Positions 1 through 5,845 of a stretch of DNA of 24,208 bases are shown in pieces; the first letter of the stretch is position 1, and each line of letters starts with the position of its first letter. A model generated the notes under the pieces. The model searched no databases. It was not told the origin of the DNA and saw only the letters and a program-made list of their open reading frames with translations. The translations under genes were made by a program, and so were the position numbers. Source of the stretch: a virus; the IMG/VR virus record IMGVR_UViG_3300045146_000625, positions 1 to 24,208 of that record. One strand, written 5' to 3'.

Positions 1-963
1 CTATTTATCAACATTATATTTTTTATTTAGATGCTTTATATAAGCGAGTCCTTTTGGAGTCATCACTATCCTCCTCACAAATGTACCAGCCATTTTTTCA
101 TAATTAGCCAATCCATAAGTTACCAGTGTTGGGATGATTTTATTTATAATAAACTTATAGCTTTCATGTTGTGAAGGAGATGTGTCCATTCCAGATACTA
201 GATCATCCCTCAGAGATAAAACTAAGCTTATGAGGTCCCTTTCAATATCCTCATCCCCCCCCAAAGTCTCGGCATCAATTGTTAGTTTTATTTTAGAGAA
301 ATCTTTATCAATCTCATTAAACTCATCTTCGTCATTATCAGTCAGCGCACGTTTCAATTTTAGATCTAAAGCCTCTTTTTCCTTTCTTAGTTTTCTTATT
401 TCCTCATTCAACTTGGTGATTTCGGTTGTGATTTTAGTCGTGTCTGGGGCATCAGCACCGGAAATCCATCCTGTAAGAGGCCTTTCGCTGGCGATTCTCG
501 GTAGGCTTTCCATAACGGCAATTTTAATATCTTTCGTATCCTCAAAAAAACAAACCATATTGGATGTAACTTTTTTCTTAAATTCTGAGTATAAAGTCCT
601 GTTTTCCAGCTCCATGACACTTTGCCCCTGGGCTTTAACTTTGCTTTCAAGCGCATGATCGTAAATAACAATAGAGAAAAGTGGCTTATTAGTTTCCATG
701 GCATAATTGTATTCAAGCTCGGTGTAGCTAAGTCTGGACTCTGGTTCTATTGAACCGTACCGCCCACCTAGAATAAGAATATAAACATCAGACTCATCAA
801 TCCAACGCTTTATTATCTCCCATTGACTTTTATCGCTAGCGGTAAACAGCTCCATTCCTGCGGGTATATCGCCATTTTTCAATATAGCAGAAACTGCCGC
901 TTGTCTTTCCTCGATTAAGTCAGTGAAAGTTGACGATATAAATACTTGTAATCTCTTTCTCAT
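1..963 (-). CDS. DUF4062 (TIR-like) protein, probable phage-borne defence cargo
   Basis: The protein has 320 residues. Residues 1 to about 150 carry the DUF4062 hallmarks: FISSTFTDL (8-16), GMELF (36-40), YILILGGRYGS (61-71) and SYTELEY (79-85). This domain has a TIR/SLOG-like Rossmann fold and is often found at the N-terminus of bacterial immunity proteins, where it is thought to act on nucleotides or as a signalling module. A charged helical, probably coiled-coil stretch follows at about 175-210. The C-terminal 90 residues look like a small helical/winged-helix domain (MTPKGLAYI). The start is supported by AGGA seven bases upstream. The gene begins 16 bases after the integrase stop on the same strand, so it is probably cotranscribed with int. 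It is more AT-rich than the structural genes. The domain call is firm. A defence role is inference from family and position, and no catalytic activity can be assigned. Confidence 0.85.
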   Translation of the reverse strand: MRKRLQVFISSTFTDLIEERQAAVSAILKNGDIPAGMELFTASDKSQWEIIKRWIDESDVYILILGGRYGSIEPESRLSYTELEYNYAMETNKPLFSIVIYDHALESKVKAQGQSVMELENRTLYSEFKKKVTSNMVCFFEDTKDIKIAVMESLPRIASERPLTGWISGADAPDTTKITTEITKLNEEIRKLRKEKEALDLKLKRALTDNDEDEFNEIDKDFSKIKLTIDAETLGGDEDIERDLISLVLSLRDDLVSGMDTSPSQHESYKFIINKIIPTLVTYGLANYEKMAGTFVRRIVMTPKGLAYIKHLNKKYNVDK

Positions 964-979
964 ATAGCATCCTAACTAT

Positions 980-1993
980 TTATGTTAATGAAGATAATTT
1001 ATCAAATGGATTCAATTTTAAAGCCGCATCTAAATGATCGGGAGCAAAATGCGCGTATCGCATTGTCATCATAATCGTGCTATGCCCGAGAATCTGTTGA
1101 AGCACCAAAATATTGCCCCCCCCCATCATGAAATGGCTTGCGAACGTGTGCCGCAGGACGTGAGTACGCTGACCCGTTGGTAGATCGATACCCGCCCGCT
1201 TAAGCGCGTGCTTAAACGCATCATATGATGTGCTGAAAAGTGCCCCACGCGTTTTCGGAAGCAGCTCCTGCAACCGTTTTGATATTGGAACCGTTCTGTT
1301 TTTGTTACTTTTCGTGTTGATGAAAGACACACGGCCAGGCAGGACCTGAGATTGCCGCATTGATTCAGCCTCCCCCCAACGTGCACCAGTAGCCAAGCAA
1401 AGACGAACAATGATACCTAGGCTTTTATTATCCGACTCATCACAAGCAGCCAGCAGGCGCTTAATTTCATCGGGGTACAGGAAAGATAATTCTTGATCAC
1501 CCTCCTTAAATTGGCGAATGCCATCTAGGGGGTTATTACCTTCCCATTCCCCCAATCGCTTCAACTCGGAAAACACTGCGTGCAGGTAGGATTGCTCTCG
1601 GTTTACCGTCGCTTCCTTAATGGCTTTGCGCCCCTTTGCCAGCCACTCGCCAGCAAGTCGACGTTCACGGTATACAGCAAACATATTCTTATCGACTTCA
1701 TGCGCCAACGGATCGCCAAGGCGTTCACAGATAGCTTGAAGCTTCGAAAGCCGGGATTCACCAGACGTCAGCGTTTTGCCATGCATGTCATACCAGCGTT
1801 GGATCAGATCGGCCAATTTGACCGCACCATCGCCAACTTCAACAGCTTTCTTGTTTGCCAAAAGGCGGCGCTCGTAGGAAAGCGCCTCCCCTTTGGTGGC
1901 AAACTGCTTTCTAACACGCTTCCCATCACGACCGTAAGGGAAGCATTGGCACAACCATTTACCTGATGGAAGTTTGCTAACTGCCATTGGCAT
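980..1993 (-). CDS. int: P2-type tyrosine recombinase (integrase)
   Basis: The 337-residue integrase matches P2 Int in length and layout. It has an N-terminal arm-binding region (SKLPSGKWLCQCFPYGRDGKRVRKQF), a core-binding domain at about 55-160 and a C-terminal catalytic domain. Catalytic residues are visible: R205 in ATGARWGEA, K228 near TKSNKNRTVPI, H278 and R281 in HVLRHTF, H304 in LGHS and the tyrosine nucleophile Y313 in MRYAHFAP. It should integrate and, with the Cox-like protein, excise the phage by site-specific recombination. The start could be ATG 1993 or ATG 1987 (MAVSKL), as both have only a weak upstream site. The gene overlaps the preceding secreted-protein gene by 17 bases, so it is expressed as part of the repressor operon in the lysogen. 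No att core can be identified from this window alone. Confidence 0.96.
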   Translation of the reverse strand: MPMAVSKLPSGKWLCQCFPYGRDGKRVRKQFATKGEALSYERRLLANKKAVEVGDGAVKLADLIQRWYDMHGKTLTSGESRLSKLQAICERLGDPLAHEVDKNMFAVYRERRLAGEWLAKGRKAIKEATVNREQSYLHAVFSELKRLGEWEGNNPLDGIRQFKEGDQELSFLYPDEIKRLLAACDESDNKSLGIIVRLCLATGARWGEAESMRQSQVLPGRVSFINTKSNKNRTVPISKRLQELLPKTRGALFSTSYDAFKHALKRAGIDLPTGQRTHVLRHTFASHFMMGGGNILVLQQILGHSTIMMTMRYAHFAPDHLDAALKLNPFDKLSSLT

Positions 1994-2399
1994 TTACCCA
2001 CTTCATCATGATCATGAGCATCATCGCTGTCGATTTAACGGTTTGGTTGGCAAACATCTTTTCATTTTCCGACTTCTTCGGTTCTGGCTTAAAAGCGGAA
2101 TCTAATTGTTTTACTAACTCAGCCGCATAAGGCTTGAAATCATCAACCGATTTAATTTTTCGGCTTATGTCATCTGATAATAAATTTTTGCTGTATAGCC
2201 CTGCAATAAAGTCAGCACAGGTTGCCAGTTTATTTTGCTGTGATGCCTTTTGCCACGTGAGAGCGTTAGCCTCATGTAGTGTTCCACCTTGATACCAACT
2301 GTTAGCAAATGCGACGTTTGAACTAATCACCATAATTGCTACAAAAGCAAAGAAACCATATTTAAAAAAGCATGCCATCCGAGCATTAATTGATTTCAT
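1977..2399 (-). CDS. Small secreted protein in the repressor-integrase operon (unknown function)
   Basis: The protein has 140 residues with a clear Sec signal peptide: a basic start, a hydrophobic core at about 11-30 (FFKYGFFAFVAIMVISSNVAFA) and a likely cut after AFA at residue 32. The mature part starts NSWYQGGTLHEANALTWQKASQQNKLATCADF, a pattern I associate with small uncharacterised proteobacterial exported proteins. The function is not known to me. Near the C-terminus is a hydrophobic, methionine-rich segment (TAMMLMIMMKWV), which may be a buried helix. The gene overlaps the repressor stop by four bases (ATGA) and overlaps int at its end, so it should be translated in the lysogen. Lysogenic conversion or superinfection exclusion in the periplasm is a reasonable guess from this position, but nothing in the sequence proves it. 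Confidence 0.8.
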   Translation of the reverse strand: MKSINARMACFFKYGFFAFVAIMVISSNVAFANSWYQGGTLHEANALTWQKASQQNKLATCADFIAGLYSKNLLSDDISRKIKSVDDFKPYAAELVKQLDSAFKPEPKKSENEKMFANQTVKSTAMMLMIMMKWVNANGS

Positions 2400-2764
2400 T
2401 GTCCCTCTGCCTTTTTATTTGGTTTTGAATGCGCGAACGAATCGCCAACCGCCTGTATATTTAATCGTGCCGAGTCATCCATTGCTCGATAGTTATCAAC
2501 TAGCCTTTGTTCTTCTATTGATATTTTTGATTCGGGGGTTTTTACCCCGGTTAATATATAAGCAACGTCTATCCCAAAATGACTGTTAAGTAGCGCAAGG
2601 GTAGCGGCGTCGGGCATGGTTTCTCCCCGCTCGTACTTCCCCCAGGTACGGGTAGATACGCCAAATGTGGAGGCGATGGACTCTTGGCTATTACCTGATT
2701 TTTCCCTTTCTTCGCGCAGGCGGCTACCGATCAGGAACAATAATTCCTCTTTTTCGATTGACAT
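2396..2764 (-). CDS. XRE-family prophage repressor (CI/C-like)
   Basis: The protein has 122 residues with an N-terminal helix-turn-helix of the XRE/Cro-CI type at about 10-67 (RLREEREKSGNSQESIASTFGVSTRTWGKYERGETMPD). A short helical tail follows (LVDNYRAMDDSARLNIQAVG), seen in many small phage repressors. There is no S24/LexA-type peptidase domain, so RecA-dependent self-cleavage is not expected. This is like P2 C, which is not SOS-inducible. It is the first gene of the leftward operon and is divergent from the early genes, with about 60 bases between them that should hold both promoters and the operators. An AGGAAG sequence lies upstream of ATG 2764. The repressor role is inferred from fold, size and position next to int and a Cox-like gene. 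Confidence 0.9.
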   Translation of the reverse strand: MSIEKEELLFLIGSRLREEREKSGNSQESIASTFGVSTRTWGKYERGETMPDAATLALLNSHFGIDVAYILTGVKTPESKISIEEQRLVDNYRAMDDSARLNIQAVGDSFAHSKPNKKAEGQ

Positions 2765-2821
2765 AGGAACATTTCTTCCTTAAATTGTGCTGTATAGGAA
2801 CTTAGTGGATCACAATATAAC
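2763..2821. promoter_or_regulatory. Divergent repressor/early promoter region with candidate operators
   Basis: This is the gap between the leftward repressor and the rightward early operon. ATAGGAAC occurs twice as a direct repeat (2763-2770 and 2794-2801), 31 bases apart, about three helical turns. An inverted repeat ATTGTG/CACAAT spans 2784-2789 and 2811-2816 and extends to nine bases with one mismatch. A possible early -10 is TATAAC at 2816-2821. No good -35 is evident. Either repeat could be the repressor operator. That assignment is inference. Confidence 0.55.
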
Positions 2822-2824
2822 ACT

Positions 2825-3016
2825 ATGAAACAAGCCAATCATGCGCCGCGCTCACGTTTGCCCGGTGGAATTGCTGCAAAAAAACCGATCCATATGCGCT
2901 TATCAGATACCGAGCGCACGGAGCTGGAGATCATCGCAGCTAAAGAAAGTCGTTCGATTTCAAGTATGGCGCGCCTGGTATATCTGCGCGGCATTGAATC
3001 TATCCAGGCGGAATAA
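2825..3016 (+). CDS. Small ribbon-helix-helix-like early protein
   Basis: The protein has 63 residues. After a basic N-terminus, the segment KKPIHMRLSDTERTELEIIAAKESRSISSMARLVYLRGIESI (about 19-59) has a beta-strand followed by two helices, as in Arc/MetJ-type ribbon-helix-helix DNA-binding proteins. It is the first gene of the early operon, between the repressor and the Cox-like gene, so a role in the lysis/lysogeny switch or early-promoter control is plausible. No Shine-Dalgarno sequence is visible before ATG 2825, and the candidate -10 lies only a few bases upstream, so translation could be leaderless. ATG 2894 is an alternative but would remove the strand region. A frame-shifted open frame over the same bases has no recognisable features. 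Confidence 0.7.
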   Translation: MKQANHAPRSRLPGGIAAKKPIHMRLSDTERTELEIIAAKESRSISSMARLVYLRGIESIQAE

Positions 3017-3028
3017 CGGGAGGTAAGC

Positions 3029-3232
3029 ATGGCGAATACCACTATAAATATCACCGTTCCTACAGGATACGTTTCACTTGATGCATACGCGGAGATGACC
3101 AAATTACCCATTGGCACCTGCCGCCGTATGGTGCGAGACGGCCGGATCATCATTCGTCCAAAGGTGAAACCAAAGGACAAGATCGAGGTAAACCTTGTCG
3201 CCATGCTGAAAGACGCAATAGCCAACAGTTGA
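3029..3232 (+). CDS. cox: Cox-like regulator/excisionase
   Basis: The protein has 67 residues and is preceded by a strong ribosome site (GGAGGT). The segment GYVSLDAYAEMTKLPIGTCRRMVRDGRIIIRPKVKPKDKIEVNLVAML is a winged-helix MerR/excisionase-like fold, with the recognition helix in PIGTCRRMVRDGRI. This fits P2-type Cox proteins (usually 60-100 residues), which repress the lysogenic promoter and help Int excise the prophage. Its place near the start of the early operon, facing away from the repressor, supports this. The fold call is good. The Cox name rests on position and resemblance rather than strong identity. Confidence 0.75.
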   Translation: MANTTINITVPTGYVSLDAYAEMTKLPIGTCRRMVRDGRIIIRPKVKPKDKIEVNLVAMLKDAIANS

Positions 3233-3241
3233 GGCATAAAC

Positions 3242-3454
3242 ATGCAGCCAATTGAACACACTATAACCAAAGTAAGCCGCAATTCTTCACGCTATCGTGG
3301 CTTTGTTATCACTTATCGTCCGCGCACTATCGTTAACCCAATAGCCAGATATGAAGTAAGCCAAGGCGATCAGTCTTATGGCTTATTCGATGCGCAAGCA
3401 CAGGCGACCGGCTATATCGACCAACTTTACTCACAGCACCAGGCGGCAGCATGA
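3242..3454 (+). CDS. Small early phage protein, unknown
   Basis: The protein has 70 residues: a basic, Arg/Tyr-rich N-terminal half (NSSRYRGFVITYRPRTIV) followed by YEVSQGDQSYGLFDAQAQATGYIDQL. No known domain is recognised. The start ATG 3242 follows GAGG (3231-3234) at the end of cox, and its stop overlaps the next start (ATGA at 3451-3454), so it is translated within the early operon. It is compact, probably a beta-hairpin plus helix. The function is unknown. Confidence 0.7.
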   Translation: MQPIEHTITKVSRNSSRYRGFVITYRPRTIVNPIARYEVSQGDQSYGLFDAQAQATGYIDQLYSQHQAAA

Positions 3455-3879
3455 ACAGTCAATTACCAAAACAACAAGAAAGATGGTTTTTGGTGGCAAT
3501 TGAGGGAGCCGGCATTGATGGACGAGTTCTCTCGGCAGACCAGATTAGGCAAATGGCTGCCAATTTTGAACCAAAGGAACTCCGCGTCAAAGTGACCAAA
3601 GATTTTCTGTCGAAAGGGTCAGCAGGCTATCTAAGTGATGTTACCAGCGCTGCGCTAGGGGAAAGAAACGGGAAAGTAGCGCTTTTGGTTGCGTTTTACG
3701 AAACCGAAGCTTTACGCGCCATGGCTGAAAATGCAAAGGAAAATAATCACCCCGTTTTTCCTGCTATTGGGATGATGAAACGTGACGGTAGTTATTGGCT
3801 TGCAGAAGTGGGTATCACTCGTAATCCGAGCATCTTAGGCACAGACCCTTTAACTTTTGATAAAAAGGCCGAAGCATGA
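3451..3879 (+). CDS. Truncated gpO-like protein lacking two protease catalytic residues
   Basis: The protein has 142 residues and aligns by eye to the N-terminal protease half of the gpO capsid scaffold encoded at 15155-15955. Shared landmarks include WFLVAIEGAGIDGR versus FFRVAVEGATSDGR, MAANFEP versus MAETFSP, GKVALL versus GKLALL, and AEVGITRNPSILGTDPLTF versus TGLAFTDNPASLGCEPMKF. gpO uses an Asp-His-Ser triad (here D17, H46 and S104). In this copy the Asp is kept (D23), the His position appears to be Asp (D51) and the Ser position is Ala (A105). The helical scaffold C-terminus is absent. It overlaps both neighbours by ATGA, so it is an intact early gene, not debris. It is probably an inactive paralogue. 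Possible roles are a decoy, an assembly inhibitor acting on this or other P2-like phages, or a repurposed fold. These are speculative. Confidence 0.75.
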   Translation: MNSQLPKQQERWFLVAIEGAGIDGRVLSADQIRQMAANFEPKELRVKVTKDFLSKGSAGYLSDVTSAALGERNGKVALLVAFYETEALRAMAENAKENNHPVFPAIGMMKRDGSYWLAEVGITRNPSILGTDPLTFDKKAEA

Positions 3880-4148
3880 AACAGGCATACATCACATTAG
3901 TGGGCGACCTACTGGCGCAGTACCACACCAAAGCCAACAACATCAACGCCGCCACGGCGATCGCGCCAGCGGTACGTTCTGTTTCGCTGAACGATTACGC
4001 ATTCCGTCTGTGCATCGGCCTGACTGGGCTGCTGAGTACAGCAGAAGCCGCCGGCCACGCCCCGGATGCCGCCGTTATCGACAGCCTGATCATGCGCTGC
4101 AACAACGGCGATATTCCTAACCCGCGCACTGTTGAACAGTCCGCCTGA
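3876..4148 (+). CDS. Small early phage protein, unknown
   Basis: The protein has 90 residues (MKQAYITLVGDLLAQYHTKANN...). It looks all-helical and alanine-rich (NINAATAIAPAVRSVSLNDYAFRLCIGLTGLLSTAEAAGH), soluble, with no known motif. It starts inside the stop of the gpO-like gene (ATGA overlap at 3876-3879). It is more GC-rich than its upstream neighbours, which suggests a different history. Its stop is followed immediately by the hairpins of a candidate antisense RNA. The function is unknown. Confidence 0.7.
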   Translation: MKQAYITLVGDLLAQYHTKANNINAATAIAPAVRSVSLNDYAFRLCIGLTGLLSTAEAAGHAPDAAVIDSLIMRCNNGDIPNPRTVEQSA

Positions 4149-4229
4149 GCCGGGAAAGCCCGGACCTATCTGAGAGCACACCCTCCCATCAACGTGTGGG
4201 GGATTGGCGTCCAGGGTGTGCTCCCAGAT
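4149..4229 (+). ncRNA. Candidate C4/isrK-like structured antisense RNA
   Basis: Immediately after a stop codon lie two hairpins. The first is CCGGG-AAAG-CCCGG at 4150-4163. The second is a long stem pairing 4168-4184 with 4213-4229 (16 of 17 bases matched) and enclosing 28 bases. The inner region exposes TCAACG (4189-4194) and ATTGGC (4203-4208). Both have perfect six-base complements just inside the next gene, in the reversed order needed for antiparallel pairing: GCCAAT at 4276-4281 and CGTTGA at 4296-4301. This architecture (two recognition segments against the start of the following cotranscribed gene) is that of the P1/P7 C4 antisense RNA and the related isrK family. The family call is from memory of that architecture and needs a covariance search. 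Confidence 0.55.
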
Positions 4230-4266
4230 GGGTATAACAAAGTATAAAGATATGAGAGGAAATAAT

Positions 4267-4554
4267 ATGATTTCAGCCAATGGCAAAGTTATTTGCGTTG
4301 AAGATGAAAAAATTAATACTCCATTTATCTACAGAGGGACCCTAACCGATGCTGAACTGCGTGAGTGGTTGCGCAGTGTGGAGCGAGCACTAGAACAGAA
4401 AAGCTCCTCAACAAATTTTGTCGAAGAGCTAAGTATACAACTCGAAAATGCGAGGATAAAGGAAGCTGAGAGAAACGAATTTATTTCAGCAAGCGTTTAT
4501 CCCAGAGGTCAGGATCCCATTCAGAGTCCTGATAACCTGAATATTGGTAAATAA
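4267..4554 (+). CDS. Small early protein downstream of the C4-like RNA, unknown
   Basis: The protein has 95 residues from ATG 4267, chosen because AGAGGAA lies at the right distance. A longer frame from 4204 would read through the RNA structure and has no ribosome site. The sequence has a short beta-like start (SANGKVICVEDEKINTPFIYRGTLTDAELREWL) and a helical acidic/basic second half (SVERALEQKSSSTNFVEELSIQLENARIKEAERN). No known domain is recognised. If the preceding structure is a C4-type RNA, this gene would be its target, in the position held by icd/ant in P1. Its last 74 bases overlap a convergent minus-strand gene. Confidence 0.6.
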   Translation: MISANGKVICVEDEKINTPFIYRGTLTDAELREWLRSVERALEQKSSSTNFVEELSIQLENARIKEAERNEFISASVYPRGQDPIQSPDNLNIGK

Positions 4555-4951
4555 AACGCTTTGAATCATAGCCATGGAAATTGAAATCATGGCCTTGTAG
4601 ATATCTAATGGCTTCATCGGGGATCGTCACACTGTTTAACTCGTTGGAAAGCAAAATTAAGGCATCCTCGAGATTAATATTTTTAGCTTCATTTAATGAC
4701 AGATTTTTGTTATTCACCAAATATGACACAAGAGCATTTTTACCTTTGAGGATAAGCCGATGTCGATCGTTTTCATTTTTATATTCAAACAGAAACTTAT
4801 CAAGCTTGAATATAATAAGAGCACGCTCAGTGAAATAATTATGCTCATCCGAACGCAAATCAATGTCGCCTTCATCAATGTTCAAAGAGGTAAGAACGTT
4901 CTTGTGTGTGTTTACGAGCAAACCAAAATAATCCGAAAGAGAGATTTGCAT
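4481..4951 (-). CDS. AT-rich minus-strand cargo gene in the early region, unknown
   Basis: The protein has 156 residues from ATG 4951, preceded by AAGGAAT at good spacing. A GTG one codon upstream is also possible. It is hydrophilic, acidic and rich in Asn, Asp and Tyr (NTHKNVLTSLNIDEGDIDLRSDEHNYF, FNFHGYDSKRFIYQYSGYQDSEWDPDLWDKRLL). No membrane segment or known family is recognised. It opposes the early operon and is visibly more AT-rich than the replication genes. These are typical marks of an independently expressed moron that could be on in the lysogen. It overlaps the 3' end of the preceding plus-strand gene tail-to-tail by 74 bases. A defence or exclusion role is possible but unsupported by any motif. 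Confidence 0.65.
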   Translation of the reverse strand: MQISLSDYFGLLVNTHKNVLTSLNIDEGDIDLRSDEHNYFTERALIIFKLDKFLFEYKNENDRHRLILKGKNALVSYLVNNKNLSLNEAKNINLEDALILLSNELNSVTIPDEAIRYLQGHDFNFHGYDSKRFIYQYSGYQDSEWDPDLWDKRLLK

Positions 4952-5276
4952 CACGATTCCTTTTTGTGGAGTGGTTGAAAGCTATACCTGTGTTCCTGCC
5001 AGAACTTGGTAGGTATGGTGAAGATACCACAACGCGGCCGGGCGCGTAATCCCGGAGCATTGAGGGTAATAAAAGCGTGTCCGGTCGCGTCCTAATAAAT
5101 TAATGGGCTGCAATAGAGCGGATAGGTTGCCCCAACCATGCGCCGGGCATGGCTAAAACCCGGCATATATTTCAGTGGGCACATTCAGCGCTTACTGAAA
5201 TATATCCACCACCCGAAATAAAAAATGCCGCCTTTTTGGTGGCGGGTTTCCTACATCCTGAATTCAGGGGGTTTTT
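4952..5276. other. Structured intergenic region with three tandem hairpins
   Basis: I see no convincing gene in these 325 bases. They hold the likely promoter of the leftward 4481-4951 gene and, further right, three consecutive inverted repeats. These are GCCGGG/CCCGGC (5142-5147 and 5159-5164), a perfect 12-base repeat ATATATTTCAGT/ACTGAAATATAT (5165-5176 and 5194-5205, 17-base loop), and CCGCC/GGCGG (5228-5232 and 5241-5245). The last has an A/T-rich tract on its left, so it could act as a terminator on the minus strand. The repeats sit directly upstream of the second block of early genes (5277 onward) and may control entry into it. Confidence 0.5.
5165..5205. repeat. Perfect 12-bp inverted repeat upstream of the replication block
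   Basis: The arms are ATATATTTCAGT (5165-5176) and its exact complement (5194-5205), separated by 17 bases. It could be an operator for a dimeric or tetrameric regulator such as the early ribbon-helix-helix protein, or an RNA hairpin. The AT-rich outer arms resemble protein-bound DNA sites more than terminators. Confidence 0.6.
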
Positions 5277-5474
5277 ATGAACGACGCCGAATTAATGGAG
5301 TTGCTTGCAGATGCCCGCCGCGCTTCACGGCTGCAACTTCTGGAGTTGTTGAGCACGAGGATTGAACGCCTTGAGGCCGACAACGCCACCCGCGAGCAAA
5401 TCCTTTCCATGCTGAAAAGCTGGATTTCCGCCCGCCAAAAAATCGGCACTCAACAAGAAGGTGCCGCGAAATGA
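5277..5474 (+). CDS. DUF2732-like small early protein
   Basis: The protein has 65 residues and looks almost entirely helical (MNDAELMELLADARRASRLQLLELLSTRIERLEADNATREQILSMLKSWISARQKIG). It resembles the DUF2732-type proteins found upstream of gpA in P2-like phages (P2 orf80 region). The family call is by position and pattern only. A strong site (CAGGGGG) precedes ATG 5277. It overlaps the next gene by ATGA at 5471-5474. Its biochemical role is unknown. Confidence 0.7.
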   Translation: MNDAELMELLADARRASRLQLLELLSTRIERLEADNATREQILSMLKSWISARQKIGTQQEGAAK

Positions 5475-5614
5475 TGAAGTTATGTTTTGTCATCGCCGCC
5501 ATCTGGGCCGTCGTTGCTTTCGGGCTGGTCGGCCTGCTCGCCTACCGTTACTGCAAATTCTGTCGTGCCTTCAATCGCCAGTGTTTGCAGCCTGAAGAAC
5601 GCAATTACGACTAA
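5471..5614 (+). CDS. Small single-pass membrane protein
   Basis: The protein has 47 residues. Residues 4-25 form one hydrophobic segment (LCFVIAAIWAVVAFGLVGLLAY), followed by a short basic, cysteine-containing tail (RYCKFCRAFNRQCLQPEERNYD). The CxxC motif and third Cys in the tail could bind a metal or form disulphides. It starts in the stop of the DUF2732-like gene (ATGA) and ends nine bases before the zinc-finger gene, so it belongs to the early operon. Short membrane proteins occur at this place in other P2-like early regions. The function is unknown. Confidence 0.65.
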   Translation: MMKLCFVIAAIWAVVAFGLVGLLAYRYCKFCRAFNRQCLQPEERNYD

Positions 5615-5623
5615 GGACGCCCA

Positions 5624-5842
5624 ATGGCCGATCAGATCGACATGGCACAGGAACGGCATCAGCTAATCCTTGACGCCCAAATCAAAAACGCCCGCCCGCA
5701 GCCTTGCGGGCCTTCGGCATTTCACTGCGAAGAATGCGGAGCACCCATCCCTGAGCAGCGCCGTCGCCTGATTCATGGCGTCAGCACCTGCGTGCACTGC
5801 CAGGCCACCAGAGAAGCAAAATCACGCCATTTCAAGGGGTAA
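5624..5842 (+). CDS. DksA/TraR-type C4 zinc-finger protein
   Basis: The protein has 72 residues. It has the four-cysteine zinc finger of the DksA/TraR family in FHCEECGAPIPEQRRRLIHGVSTCVHCQ (CxxC...CxxC), preceded by a short helix (MADQIDMAQERHQLILDAQIKNAR). TraR-like proteins bind the secondary channel of RNA polymerase and mimic ppGpp/DksA effects. P2-like phages carry such a gene (orf82 position) just upstream of gpA. It lacks the long coiled coil of DksA, so it is of the short TraR type. It is followed three bases later by the Dam gene. Confidence 0.85.
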   Translation: MADQIDMAQERHQLILDAQIKNARPQPCGPSAFHCEECGAPIPEQRRRLIHGVSTCVHCQATREAKSRHFKG

Positions 5843-5845
5843 ACC

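Noticed and set aside
2839-3282. 147-codon minus-strand frame opposite the RHH-like and Cox-like genes
   Set aside because: It is the antisense shadow of two small genes with better ribosome sites, operon context and recognisable folds.
4204-4266. Upstream extension of the 4267-4554 gene
   Set aside because: The 21 extra codons read through the structured RNA and lack a ribosome site, while ATG 4267 has AGAGGAA in place.
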